Shown here piece after piece: positions 53,365-63,770 of a stretch of 64,000 bases of DNA (positions within the stretch are counted from its first letter, which is position 1; each line of letters starts with the position of its first letter). This DNA comes from Sporocytophaga myxococcoides (GTDB lineage: Bacteria; Bacteroidota; Bacteroidia; Cytophagales; Cytophagaceae). The stretch covers positions 1 through 64,000 of the forward strand of contig NZ_BBLT01000002.1 in assembly GCF_000775915.1 (NCBI RefSeq), given 5' to 3'. The position numbers were made by a program, and so were the translations under genes. Below the pieces are notes generated by a model, which made no database searches, had not been told where the DNA came from, and saw only the letters and a list, made by a program, of their open reading frames with translations.

Positions 53365-55974
53365 TTACTTCTTATAATGTTCCTCAAAGAAATTAAGGTA
53401 ACTTTCAAGTTTTTTGGATTTGTTAAACAGGGAAAAATTCTCCTCTGTAATTACAAATAAGTCATACTTTAGGTTCTTGGTTTCAGATTGAAAGGGCTGA
53501 AAATTTTTAATTTGAGTGTAATATATCATTCCTCCTGATTTATCCACAAGAGTTTTTATGCTTATTAAATTTAGGGTATCATTTAATGGGACGACTTCAG
53601 TCTGAATCTCACCTGGTTTATAATGCTCCACATTGTATTTCTTCAAAGCATTTACAATTTTGACAGGTTTCAAATTTTTGCCATGAACAGCCACTACAAA
53701 CATGTGAGGTTTGTCTTTTACGTCAGTTTTATATTTAACCTGGTTTTCATTTAATGATTTACCTCCTGCTGAAGCTAATTTTATATATTCTTCCGTCGAA
53801 GCCAGAAGCTCTTTTGCTTTGGGAAGAAGCACGCTTTCTTTCTGATTTGCTATAAACTCTTCCAGTTTTCCTTTGTAAATAAGGGCATTTTTTGTCTGTC
53901 CGATGATTAATATTTCAAGCAATTGGAGTTTGTCTTCTATATCATTTTCTTTATAGGCAACCCGTATTGCTTTAATTGCAGAATCTGCGTCGAAGAATCT
54001 TTCAGCTTTGTAAAGATTATAGGCATCCTTATACAATCTGTTTATATGTTGACTGGTCTCCTTTGTCTCTGCCAAATAATTAGGGTTCCGGATTAGTTTG
54101 GAGTAAATAGAGTTGGGAAACTCATCATGCAGCATAGCAGCATAGTTTTCAAACTTTGGATCAGGCTTTTCTTTATAAAGGAGGTACAAAAAGTATAAAA
54201 CTTCGGATTTCAGTTTAGACGTCGGAAACCTGGTCAAATGTGTCTCAAATGACTTTATGGCATTTCCTTTTTCATCAAGTTTCTGATCATAAATTTTCCC
54301 TACATTATATAATGCATTTTCAACTTTCAGTGAAGATGCGGCTTTTGATTCATCAGAAAACGGAATTTCTTTGTAGTATTTTGTTTTATCTACTTTTACT
54401 TCTTTTTCCAGTTTTTCTTTTGACTCAAGCGCCACAGCTGCAGAATCTATGTCTTGACTTTCATTTTCATCTAAATTATCTTGTACTGCTTCTTTCGTGG
54501 ATCTTCTCCAGTTGTCTTCGAGTTTCCTTTGCCCCCAGCGTTTCACGAATTCTGTTTTTCCCCGTGTTATGGATGCTTCATTATAAAAATGCCAGGTACT
54601 CTCCCCACTGCCAGAGACAGGGCCTGATCCATTGTTATTATTGTTGGATGCACTTTTTTCTGCCAGAGCCTTCTCTCTAGCCTCGGCTTTTTTTAAATCC
54701 TCTTTCTCTTTTTCAATTACCTTATCAATATGCTTGGCGAGTGTAATACTATCCATTGTGGCAAGTCTCATCAGACTATCCTCTTTTTGAATAATTCTTA
54801 ACTGAGTAACAAATTCCTGAAGAACTTCCTGTCTGGCAGCAACTAGTCTGTAGCGCTTGTCTTTTTTATCCATTAGAGCTATTGTGCTGTCATAGTATAA
54901 TTTGGAAGTCTCAAAATCCTGGAGTTTTTCATAATGAATTTCAGCAAGCATAAGGTATGAAGATGCTTTTTGATAATTGTTCCCAGCGCTTGCAGCTACT
55001 GACTTTTTCAGGTATTCAATGGTACCAGGGAGGTGTCCTTGTTTGAACTCAAACTTGGCCATCTCAAAATATATTTTGTCTTTGTATTCCTGATTTTTTA
55101 GGTCTTTCAGAAGCTTTTTGAAATATTTTTCGATTCTTTTTTTATCACCGGATTTCGAAAGGTTTGTTACTTGAGCCATATAAAGCCTCGTATAGAAGGA
55201 AAGTTCATATGGAGGGTTGTGTTTTAAAACAGCCTTGTAATTTTTATAAGAATCTTTATCGTTATTTTGCAATTGATGTATTTGTCCGATTATAAAATGA
55301 ACTCTGGATTTAACATCTTTTTTCTTTATGAGGGGTCTGGCGGTTTCAAGATCTTTAAGGGCTTCCTTATACCTTTCCTGCATTATAAAATACTGAGCTC
55401 TTGTAAGGAGGTATTCCCTTTGGTTTGTAGAGTTCATTTTTTCCTTTTTAAGGAAATAATTAACGCTGTTCACATAGTCAAAATTCTGAGCAGTCAGAAA
55501 AAGCCTCATAAGGTAAATAATAGCCTCATGTCTTGCATCTATATCATTGCTTTTTGAATTGACATATTTATAAGTCTCTATCGCCTGTGGCCATTCTCCT
55601 TTATAAAACTTTACCTTTCCGACCAGAATATAGCAGTCATCAACCCATTTGCTGTTTTTGTGTTTTTGAATAGGAAGAGAGGCCTTTTTAAAAATATCTT
55701 CAAGAAGCTGTTGCTGAGCTTTTAGTTTGTTGGTATCTGGTAGTGCAAGAGCATGAATAACTTTATTGTAATCATCAAGTCTGGCTTCGTCGATTTTTTT
55801 ATCTACCTGCTTCATTCGCTCTCGGGCAAGGAAATAAGCGTTGTCGCGTGCAGTAAGGTTATGGTAGCCTTTGCTCACAAAGGAATTACTTTCAGGAGAG
55901 CATGAAAAGGCTATAAAACCAACAATCAGGCAAAGTATTTTGATATGAATTGATTTAGTTTTCAAAAAAATCAA
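53365..55974 (-). CDS. porW: Type IX secretion lipoprotein PorW/SprE
   Basis: The 869-residue protein has a lipoprotein signal with the lipobox AFSC (Cys25). The mature N-terminus SKGYHNLTARDNAYFLARER and the following TPR helices (about residues 40-400) match PorW/SprE. A low-complexity linker (about 430-470, Lys/Glu/Asn/Ser-rich) separates these from further TPR and C-terminal domains. In F. johnsoniae SprE, and P. gingivalis PorW, this outer-membrane lipoprotein is needed for secretion and gliding and links the translocon to the motor ring. It is divergent from the LytM/bactofilin genes. Confidence 0.9.
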   Translation of the reverse strand: MIFLKTKSIHIKILCLIVGFIAFSCSPESNSFVSKGYHNLTARDNAYFLARERMKQVDKKIDEARLDDYNKVIHALALPDTNKLKAQQQLLEDIFKKASLPIQKHKNSKWVDDCYILVGKVKFYKGEWPQAIETYKYVNSKSNDIDARHEAIIYLMRLFLTAQNFDYVNSVNYFLKKEKMNSTNQREYLLTRAQYFIMQERYKEALKDLETARPLIKKKDVKSRVHFIIGQIHQLQNNDKDSYKNYKAVLKHNPPYELSFYTRLYMAQVTNLSKSGDKKRIEKYFKKLLKDLKNQEYKDKIYFEMAKFEFKQGHLPGTIEYLKKSVAASAGNNYQKASSYLMLAEIHYEKLQDFETSKLYYDSTIALMDKKDKRYRLVAARQEVLQEFVTQLRIIQKEDSLMRLATMDSITLAKHIDKVIEKEKEDLKKAEAREKALAEKSASNNNNNGSGPVSGSGESTWHFYNEASITRGKTEFVKRWGQRKLEDNWRRSTKEAVQDNLDENESQDIDSAAVALESKEKLEKEVKVDKTKYYKEIPFSDESKAASSLKVENALYNVGKIYDQKLDEKGNAIKSFETHLTRFPTSKLKSEVLYFLYLLYKEKPDPKFENYAAMLHDEFPNSIYSKLIRNPNYLAETKETSQHINRLYKDAYNLYKAERFFDADSAIKAIRVAYKENDIEDKLQLLEILIIGQTKNALIYKGKLEEFIANQKESVLLPKAKELLASTEEYIKLASAGGKSLNENQVKYKTDVKDKPHMFVVAVHGKNLKPVKIVNALKKYNVEHYKPGEIQTEVVPLNDTLNLISIKTLVDKSGGMIYYTQIKNFQPFQSETKNLKYDLFVITEENFSLFNKSKKLESYLNFFEEHYKK

Positions 55975-56050
55975 ATTGTTTAATTTAAATAAATTCGAAT
56001 AAAATAATTATAATGTAAGCTCGTAATAATAATAATTCTGAATTATAATT

Positions 56051-56902
56051 TTGAAACACAGAAAAACACTTTCTCACTGGTTAACGAACAGATTTCTGCT
56101 AATTATCAGAAATGAAGAAAATTTTGCAGAAAAACGAACATTTAGTTTCACTTATGCGAAATTAATTGTTTTCTGTTCAATTTTTTTAATTCTGGTTTTT
56201 TCCCTCTGCTTTTATTTAAGTACGACATTATTAGCTGCATTTTTTGATCCGACCCATAAGCAAATTGTGTTAAACAAAAAAATAATTGCACTTTCTGCTA
56301 AAGTAGACAGTCTGACGACGGAGATGGAGCAAAAAGCTGCATTTACGGACCTTATTCAAAGAGTAATTTCAGGAAAGGACGAAGAAATAAAGTCTGAATC
56401 CTCAACTTCTGTAAAGGTTGTTAAAGTTGATGAAATTAACCAGTTGTCAATAGTAGATTCGCTATTCAGAAAAGAATTTGAGAAAAAAGAATCGAATGTT
56501 TTTTCCGTAAAAAATGTTTCTTTTGGAAAATTGTCCAACTTAATACTTTTTAATCCCGTTTCGGGATTAGTAAAGTCTAAATATAATGCCGTAAATCAGT
56601 CTTATGAGGTGGGGCTGCTTGTCAAGCAAGGGGAATCAGTAAAGGCTGTGGCAAATGGAACAGTAATTTTTGCCGGATGGACAGATCGGAATGAAAATGT
56701 GATAATCTTGCAACATGAAGATAATCTGATGACTGTATATAAAAAAAATTCAGTAGTTTTAAAAAAAGACGGAGATGCGGTAAAAGCTGGAGAAGTTTTG
56801 GGGGTAGTAAGTGATCCTCAGATTGGAGGAAATCCTAATTTTTATTTTGAGCTTTGGTATAAAGGCAAGCCGGTGAATCCGGAAAATTTCATAACATTTT
56901 AA
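56051..56902 (+). CDS. Membrane-anchored LytM/M23-like protein lacking zinc ligands
   Basis: The 283-residue protein starts at a TTG (MKHRKTLSHWLTNRFLLIIRNEENFAEKRT). It has one membrane helix (about residues 38-62), a coiled-coil region (about 80-120), and a C-terminal LytM/peptidase M23 fold (about 175-280). The catalytic HxxxD is replaced near SYEVGLLVKQG, and the HxH position reads NFYFELW, so all zinc ligands are lost. Such proteins can regulate amidases or bind peptidoglycan, as EnvC and NlpD do. It sits 10 bases before a bactofilin gene, an arrangement linked to cell shape in other bacteria. Confidence 0.8.
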   Translation: MKHRKTLSHWLTNRFLLIIRNEENFAEKRTFSFTYAKLIVFCSIFLILVFSLCFYLSTTLLAAFFDPTHKQIVLNKKIIALSAKVDSLTTEMEQKAAFTDLIQRVISGKDEEIKSESSTSVKVVKVDEINQLSIVDSLFRKEFEKKESNVFSVKNVSFGKLSNLILFNPVSGLVKSKYNAVNQSYEVGLLVKQGESVKAVANGTVIFAGWTDRNENVIILQHEDNLMTVYKKNSVVLKKDGDAVKAGEVLGVVSDPQIGGNPNFYFELWYKGKPVNPENFITF

Positions 56903-56912
56903 CTAAATTTCT

Positions 56913-57338
56913 ATGTTTCAGAACAAAAAAGAAAAGAAAGAATTGGAAGCGCTGACCAATTCAAGTACAATTGTAGCTAAAGGGACAGTTCTTGAGGGAA
57001 ATATTGAAACTTTCGGGAATATCAGGATAGAAGGCAAGGTAATTGGAAACATTAAAAGTAAATCCAAAGTTGTGTTGAGCGAATCTTGTGTTGTGGAGGG
57101 GAATATTCTGGCACATACTGCAGAGATTTTAGGAGAGGTGAGAGGGACAATTGAAATTGCAGACGTAGTGGTTATGAAAGCAACAGCATTAATTAATGGT
57201 GATCTTATTACCAATAAAATGGTCATGGAATCCGGAGCTACGTTTAACGGACAGTGTAAAATGGGTGCTACAATAAAAGAAATTCAAATTGGAGAAGGAG
57301 AACGAATCAAACCAATCAAACAAGAAAAAACCGCTTGA
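56913..57338 (+). CDS. Bactofilin (polymer-forming cytoskeletal protein)
   Basis: The 141-residue protein has the bactofilin beta-helix domain (about residues 20-120). Repeating valine and glycine turns appear in NSSTIVAKGTVLEGNIETF, GNIRIEGKVIGNIKSKSKV and AEILGEVRGTIEIADVV. Short charged tails lie at both ends. Bactofilins polymerise without nucleotide into membrane-associated filaments that position cell-wall enzymes. The preceding LytM-like gene is its likely partner. Its 3' end overlaps the atpZ reading frame by about 50 bases, so it shares a transcript with the ATP synthase genes. Confidence 0.92.
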   Translation: MFQNKKEKKELEALTNSSTIVAKGTVLEGNIETFGNIRIEGKVIGNIKSKSKVVLSESCVVEGNILAHTAEILGEVRGTIEIADVVVMKATALINGDLITNKMVMESGATFNGQCKMGATIKEIQIGEGERIKPIKQEKTA

Positions 57339-57519
57339 GGGGTATGCTAAATATTCCAGCCTTGTGATCCAGATGATAGCAACAATGTGTCTTGGAGCCT
57401 GGGCCGGAATAAAACTTGATGAGCATTTTCATGTCAAAAGTCAGTTGTTTACGATTTTTTTAACTATATTTTCAGTAATTGCAGCAATTTACTTGGTAAT
57501 ACGGGGGCTTATGAAATAA
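57289..57519 (+). CDS. atpZ: AtpZ/AtpI-family ATP synthase assembly protein
   Basis: The 76-residue protein starts at a TTG inside the bactofilin gene. It has a polar Lys/Asn-rich start and two hydrophobic helices (residues 24-41, VIQMIATMCLGAWAGIKLD, and 52-72). The GxxxGxxLD pattern is typical of AtpZ/AtpI-type proteins found before atpB. These proteins assist c-ring assembly or Mg uptake. The frame-shifted overlap of about 50 bases with bactofilin implies tight coupling. Confidence 0.8.
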   Translation: MEKENESNQSNKKKPLEGYAKYSSLVIQMIATMCLGAWAGIKLDEHFHVKSQLFTIFLTIFSVIAAIYLVIRGLMK

Positions 57520-57529
57520 CTTTGCCCCT

Positions 57530-57896
57530 GTGAAAAAATTTCTAATTTGCTTTATCGCCACTTCTTTAATAATAGTTAGTTTGACTAAAATTAAAGATCC
57601 AATATTGGTCCATCCGTTTATCTGGTATAGCCAGGTATTTTTCTTTTCTATTTTTTTTATATCAAACAGGATTATTTCCATAGGGTCGTTAAACGGCGAT
57701 AATAAAATTCATATTTTTTATCTTGTTTCCCTTACAGTAAGGTTCCTTTTATCAGTGGCTTATGTGGTAATTGGTCTACTTAATACCGATTTTCATCCTG
57801 TCGTTTTCGCCTTAAACTTTTTTGTTTTGTATTTGTGTTATACGTGGTTTGAAATTTATTCCTTATTAAGTAACTTGCGGGCCGATTTTAAAAACA

Positions 57897-57913
<17 letters not shown>
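57530..57913 (+). CDS. AtpI-like ATP synthase-associated membrane protein
   Basis: The 127-residue protein starts at a GTG and has four hydrophobic helices (about residues 4-18, 30-46, 63-83 and 90-108). It sits where many Bacteroidota carry a poorly conserved AtpI-like gene, between atpZ and atpB. I recognise it from this position and topology, not from a motif. The 3' end overlaps atpB by 17 bases. Confidence 0.6.
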
Positions 57914-59239
<1,326 letters not shown>

Positions 59240-59244
59240 AAACT

Positions 59245-59284
59245 AAACTCCTGAATACAGACATTAGGTCTGATTCAGGAGTTT
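59245..59284 (+). promoter_or_regulatory. Long hairpin between atpE and atpF
   Basis: The arms AAACTCCTGAATACAGAC and GTCTGATTCAGGAGTTT pair over 17 bp with a single bulged A around a loop of about 5 bases. It starts 5 bases after the atpE stop codon. No strong T run follows, so it is more likely a partial terminator or an mRNA-stability element that keeps atpE expression high than a full stop. Confidence 0.7.
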
Positions 59285-59331
59285 GAATTTTATAGTTAAA
59301 CAAAAGAGGGAAATTTCTTAAAACAACATAT

Positions 59332-59823
59332 ATGTTAGTCCAACCTGATTTCGGTTTGTTATTTTGGCAAACAGTAACATTCCTAATAGTATTATTTATC
59401 CTGGGAAAATTTGCGTGGAAACCAATTCTTGGTGCCCTTAAAGAGCGTGAGGCAGATATAGAAGAGGCTTTGTCAGCTGCTGAAAACGCTAAGGAAGAAT
59501 TGAAAAGATTGCATGCTGCAAATGAAAAATTACTTCAGGATGCAAGACTTGAAAGAGATAAAATATTAAAAGAGGCAAGTGCTGTTGCTAATTCTATTAT
59601 TACCGAAGCTAAAGATAAAGCAACGGCAGAAAGCAATAGAATTGTTGAAGGAGCAAAGATTGCAATCAACAATGAAAAGCTTGCTGCAATGACAGAAGTT
59701 AAAAATCAGGCTGCTACAATTGCAATTGATATTGCAGAGAAACTTCTTAGAAAAGAGCTTTCTGATTCGACAGCACAAAAGGAACTAGTTTCAGAATATT
59801 TGAAAGAAGCTAAATTTAACTAA
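59332..59823 (+). CDS. atpF: F0 ATP synthase subunit b
   Basis: The 163-residue protein has one N-terminal membrane helix (about residues 8-27), followed by a long Ala/Glu/Lys-rich coiled coil that forms the peripheral stalk. The segment FAWKPILGALKEREADIEEAL is characteristic of AtpF. Its start is 48 bases after the intergenic hairpin. The atpH gene begins 1 base after the stop. Confidence 0.93.
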   Translation: MLVQPDFGLLFWQTVTFLIVLFILGKFAWKPILGALKEREADIEEALSAAENAKEELKRLHAANEKLLQDARLERDKILKEASAVANSIITEAKDKATAESNRIVEGAKIAINNEKLAAMTEVKNQAATIAIDIAEKLLRKELSDSTAQKELVSEYLKEAKFN

Positions 59824-59824
59824 G

Positions 59825-60385
59825 ATGCACGAGTCGAGAATAGCAGCGCCATATGCCAAATCTCTTCTTGAGCTTGCTCAGGAAAAGGGAGTACTGGAAG
59901 AGGTTCAAAAAGACATGGCGGGTTTTGCAAAAATCTGTAATGAAAATAGACAACTTGTAACTGTATTAAGGAATCCGGTAATAAAGCATGAAAAGAAATT
60001 GTCAATTCTGACGACTCTTTTTAAAGGCAAGGTAAATCCTGTTACTTTTTCAATTTTTCAAATACTGACAAAAAAGAACAGAGAGGCGTTTTTATATGAT
60101 ATCGCTGTTGAGTTCGGAAATCAGTATAGAAGAGTTAAGGGGATTCAAAGGGCAGTTCTAACTACCGCGACGCCTATTACAGAAGAGCAAAGAGCAGCTT
60201 TTGTTAAAATGGTTGAAACTGCCAAAACTAAAAAGGTTGAGCTTGAAGAGCATATTGACGAATCAATTATGGGAGGATTTGTACTGAATATCGGAGGTGA
60301 CAAACAGGTTGATCAGTCCATCAAAACCAAGCTAGTACAATTAAAAAGTAAATTCAAAGATAATCCATTTATTTCTAAATATTAA
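59825..60385 (+). CDS. atpH: F1 ATP synthase subunit delta
   Basis: The 186-residue protein starts [22 protein letters not shown], the standard delta (OSCP) opening. The conserved C-terminal motif near [22 protein letters not shown] is intact. It joins the F1 head to the b-subunit stalk. The atpA start follows after 2 bases. Confidence 0.94.
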   Translation: MHESRIAAPYAKSLLELAQEKGVLEEVQKDMAGFAKICNENRQLVTVLRNPVIKHEKKLSILTTLFKGKVNPVTFSIFQILTKKNREAFLYDIAVEFGNQYRRVKGIQRAVLTTATPITEEQRAAFVKMVETAKTKKVELEEHIDESIMGGFVLNIGGDKQVDQSIKTKLVQLKSKFKDNPFISKY

Positions 60386-60387
60386 TC

Positions 60388-61965
60388 ATGGAAGTAAGAC
60401 CAGACGAGGTTTCTGCGATATTAAGAGAGCAGTTATCAAACTTCAGAACTGAAGCTGAGTTAGAAGAAGTAGGCACCGTTCTTCAGGTAGGTGACGGGGT
60501 TGCACGTATATACGGGCTATCAAAAGCTCAATCCGGAGAGCTTCTTGAGTTCCAGAACGGATTAAGAGCATTGGTGTTGAACCTTGAAGAAGACAATGTA
60601 GGAGCTGTATTACTAGGTGACTATAGTGATATTAAAGAAGGTGATACAGTAAAACGTACAAAGCAGATTGCTTACGTTAAAGTAGGTAATGGTCTTGTTG
60701 GCCGTGTTATTGATACACTAGGAAATCCAATAGATGGTAAAGGACCTGTAACTGGTGATTTGTATGATATGCCATTGGAAAGAAAAGCTCCAGGGGTAAT
60801 TTTCAGACAGCCGGTAAATGAGCCTTTACAAACAGGTATCAAAGCAATTGACTCTATGATACCTATTGGTAGAGGACAAAGAGAGCTTATCATCGGTGAC
60901 AGACAAACTGGAAAAACAGCTGTTGCAATCGATACTATCCTTAATCAAAAGGAATACTATGACAAAGGTCAGCCTGTATTCTGTATATATGTTGCAGTAG
61001 GACAAAAAGCAAGTACTGTTGCACAGGTTGTGGCTGCTCTTGAAAAAGGAGGAGCAATGGCTTACACGGTAGTGGTATCTGCATCTGCAGCTGATCCTGC
61101 TCCAATGCAATTCTTTGCGCCATTTACAGGTGCTGCAGTTGGTGAGTTTTTCAGAGATACAGGAAGACCTGCTCTTGTTGTTTATGATGATCTTTCTAAG
61201 CAGGCAGTTGCTTACAGAGAAGTTTCTCTTCTTTTGAGAAGACCTCCGGGACGTGAGGCTTATCCAGGTGACGTGTTCTATCTACACAGCCGTTTATTAG
61301 AGAGAGCTGCGAAAATCATTGCATCTGATGATATTGCTAAAAACATGAATGATCTTCCAGATTCACTTAAAGGAATCGTTAAGGGTGGTGGATCACTAAC
61401 AGCATTACCGATCATCGAAACTCAGGCTGGTGACGTTTCTGCATATATTCCTACAAACGTAATCTCTATTACTGACGGTCAGATATTCCTTGAAACTAAC
61501 TTGTTCAACTCAGGCGTTCGTCCTGCGATCAACGTTGGTATTTCAGTATCTAGGGTAGGAGGTTCAGCTCAGATTAAATCAATGAAGAAAGTAGCTGGTA
61601 CTTTAAAACTTGACCAGGCGCAATTCAGAGAACTTGAAGCTTTCGCTAAATTCGGTTCTGATCTTGATGCTGCTACTAAATTGATTATTGAAAGAGGTAG
61701 AAGAAACCTTGAAATTTTGAAGCAAGCTCAATATTCTCCTGTTGCTGTTGAGTTCCAGGTTGCAATTATTTACGTTTCATCTAATGGATACATCGATAAC
61801 GTTCCTGTAAAAGACGTTAAGACCTTTGAAAATGAGTTTTCTAACTTCCTGAAAGTTTCTCATAAAGAGACTCTTGATGCTATCCGTGCAGGTAAAATTG
61901 ATGATTCAGTAACTGAAGTTTTAAAGAAGGTTGCTAAAGACCTTGCGAAGAAATATAATAATTAA
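60388..61965 (+). CDS. atpA: F1 ATP synthase subunit alpha
   Basis: The 525-residue non-catalytic nucleotide-binding subunit has the P-loop GDRQTGKTA around residues 170-178, the arginine-finger region, and the signature [17 protein letters not shown]. The N-terminal beta barrel ([17 protein letters not shown]) and C-terminal helical domain are complete. Codon use is strongly biased, as for a highly expressed gene. Confidence 0.97.
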   Translation: MEVRPDEVSAILREQLSNFRTEAELEEVGTVLQVGDGVARIYGLSKAQSGELLEFQNGLRALVLNLEEDNVGAVLLGDYSDIKEGDTVKRTKQIAYVKVGNGLVGRVIDTLGNPIDGKGPVTGDLYDMPLERKAPGVIFRQPVNEPLQTGIKAIDSMIPIGRGQRELIIGDRQTGKTAVAIDTILNQKEYYDKGQPVFCIYVAVGQKASTVAQVVAALEKGGAMAYTVVVSASAADPAPMQFFAPFTGAAVGEFFRDTGRPALVVYDDLSKQAVAYREVSLLLRRPPGREAYPGDVFYLHSRLLERAAKIIASDDIAKNMNDLPDSLKGIVKGGGSLTALPIIETQAGDVSAYIPTNVISITDGQIFLETNLFNSGVRPAINVGISVSRVGGSAQIKSMKKVAGTLKLDQAQFRELEAFAKFGSDLDAATKLIIERGRRNLEILKQAQYSPVAVEFQVAIIYVSSNGYIDNVPVKDVKTFENEFSNFLKVSHKETLDAIRAGKIDDSVTEVLKKVAKDLAKKYNN

Positions 61966-61967
61966 TT

Positions 61968-62858
61968 ATGCCAAGTCTTAAAGAGGTCAGAGGAAGGATT
62001 ATTTCCATTAATTCTACACAGCAGATTACCAAAGCCATGAAAATGGTTGCTGCTGCTAAGCTTAGAAGAGCTCAGGACAATATTATCAAGATTCGTCCTT
62101 ACGCTGAAAAGCTCAATGGAATATTAAATAATATAACTGCAAGTCTTGAAGGATCTGTAGAAAATCCATACTCTGAGATAAGAGAAGTAAAAAACGTATT
62201 GATCGTTGTCGTTACTTCTGACAGAGGTTTGGCAGGAGCTTTTAATACTAACTCAATAAAAGCTGCTCTTGCTCTTGTTAATGGAAGGTACAAAGCTCAG
62301 TATGAACAGGGAAATGTTAAATTTCTTTGTATTGGAAAGAAAGGATTAGATACTTTCCAAAAAAGAGGAGCTAATGTAATTCCTGATTATGCAGGAATGT
62401 TTCATGAGTTAAATTTCAGTACAGCAAGAAAAGCAGCTGAGTTTGCAATGGAAGGATTCCTTAATAAGGAATATGATGAAGTTGTTATAGTTTATAATGA
62501 GTTCAAAAATGTTGCGACTCAGGTTGTGAAAACAGAACAGTTTCTTCCTTTGATTCAGGATAGTTCTGAAGAGCAGAATTCTTCTAAAGATCAGGAAATT
62601 GATTATATCTTTGAACCTTCTAAAGAAGAAATTGTCAAAGGATTAATTCCTAAATCTTTGAAAATTCAGTTCTACAAAGCTTTATTAGAGTCTTTTGCTT
62701 CTGAGCACGGTGCTCGTATGACTGCGATGGATAAAGCTACCGAAAATGCCAAAGAACTTTTGAAAGAGCTTCGTCTGATGTACAACAGAACAAGGCAGGC
62801 TGCGATTACCAAAGAGATCCTGGAGATTGTTGCCGGAGCAGAGGCACTTTCTAAATAA
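61968..62858 (+). CDS. atpG: F1 ATP synthase subunit gamma
   Basis: The 296-residue rotor subunit has the conserved N-terminus LKEVRGRIISINSTQQITKAMKMV and the C-terminal coil MTAMDKATENAKELLKELRL. An insert rich in Ser/Glu/Gln/Asp (about residues 200-215) lies in the middle. The atpD and atpC genes do not follow. The cluster ends with a terminator 17 bases after the stop, so the beta and epsilon subunits must be encoded elsewhere. Confidence 0.95.
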   Translation: MPSLKEVRGRIISINSTQQITKAMKMVAAAKLRRAQDNIIKIRPYAEKLNGILNNITASLEGSVENPYSEIREVKNVLIVVVTSDRGLAGAFNTNSIKAALALVNGRYKAQYEQGNVKFLCIGKKGLDTFQKRGANVIPDYAGMFHELNFSTARKAAEFAMEGFLNKEYDEVVIVYNEFKNVATQVVKTEQFLPLIQDSSEEQNSSKDQEIDYIFEPSKEEIVKGLIPKSLKIQFYKALLESFASEHGARMTAMDKATENAKELLKELRLMYNRTRQAAITKEILEIVAGAEALSK

Positions 62859-62874
62859 ATATTAAGTAATATTG

Positions 62875-62906
62875 AAAAAAGCTCATCTACTTTGATGAGC
62901 TTTTTT
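62875..62906 (+). terminator. Terminator of the ATP synthase operon
   Basis: The arms AAAAAAGCTCATC and GATGAGCTTTTTT form a 13-bp stem with the loop TACTTT, followed by more T. The first possible start codons of the next gene lie within the 3' arm. Confidence 0.9.
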
Positions 62907-63770
62907 GTTTTATCCGGAAAATATTTGATACAGAGACTTTTCCAATTTGTCATTTTCTCAAATCTTTTTATTAGTGTAAGTTCCATTACGCTTACATTAT
63001 CTACTTTTCTTATACTCAATACTAATTTTGGATCTCACGATGTTCCTTTCTTACTTTTTATTTTTGCTTCGACTTTCCTAACCTATAATGTGCATATCTG
63101 GTATAAAAAAGCAGGAGATGATGCTTCACTGCCTAGAAATATCTGGAGAATGCGGCATTCTGTTCTCATAAAGAACTTGTTTGTATTTTTTTTGATGGGC
63201 TTACTCGTCTCTTTGTTTTTTATTTCGAGTAAAGTAATTTGGTTTACAATGCATCTTGCTGTATTTAGTCTTTTTTATTCTGCACCTTTATTAAATTTTA
63301 AAAGAATTCCTTTTCTGAAAATTTTTCTCATTTCCTATGTCTGGTCTGTTAGTACAGTAGTTCTTCCTTCCATTAATAAAGGGCTTGGTTTTTTTGATAA
63401 AGAGGTGATTGAAATTTTTGTACAGAGGTTTATTTTTATCCTAGCACTTGCCATACCGTTCGATATTAGAGATATAGAATTGGATAAAAGAAATAACATC
63501 GATACTCTGCCTACTTTAATGGGCTTTGGAGGGGCAAAGTTACTTTCTGTTATTTTACTGATTCTATTTATTTTGTTGGGTTGCCTTTTTTATGGTCTGG
63601 ATTATACCTTTTATTCACGTCTGGCAATCGGAATTTTAGCAATATTTTTAATTTTAAAAATAAAGAGATCCAGGTCGGATCTCTATTATATGGTAGGTAT
63701 AGACGGAATAATGATCCTGTCTTATGTTTTTTTGTTTGTTTTTAAGATGCTTTTTAGCCTTGGTATTTAA
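62895..63770 (+). CDS. UbiA-like integral membrane protein
   Basis: The protein of about 291 residues has eight or nine hydrophobic helices. The second UbiA motif is readable as DIRDIELDKRNNIDTLPTLMG. The first Asp-rich motif, which normally binds Mg and the prenyl diphosphate, reads FLTYNVHIWYKK and has no Asp, so classical prenyltransferase activity is doubtful. The ATG at 62895 lies in the atp terminator. An in-frame TTG at 62925 (MIQRLFQFVIFSN) is a more likely start. The 3' end overlaps the convergent purM gene by 17 bases. Confidence 0.65.
   Translation: MSFFVLSGKYLIQRLFQFVIFSNLFISVSSITLTLSTFLILNTNFGSHDVPFLLFIFASTFLTYNVHIWYKKAGDDASLPRNIWRMRHSVLIKNLFVFFLMGLLVSLFFISSKVIWFTMHLAVFSLFYSAPLLNFKRIPFLKIFLISYVWSVSTVVLPSINKGLGFFDKEVIEIFVQRFIFILALAIPFDIRDIELDKRNNIDTLPTLMGFGGAKLLSVILLILFILLGCLFYGLDYTFYSRLAIGILAIFLILKIKRSRSDLYYMVGIDGIMILSYVFLFVFKMLFSLGI

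Noticed and set aside
54240-54680. 146-codon plus-strand frame inside porW
   Set aside because: It is the antisense shadow of the Lys/Glu-rich linker, which reads as Leu/Phe/Ser runs. The opposite frame is a clear PorW/SprE.
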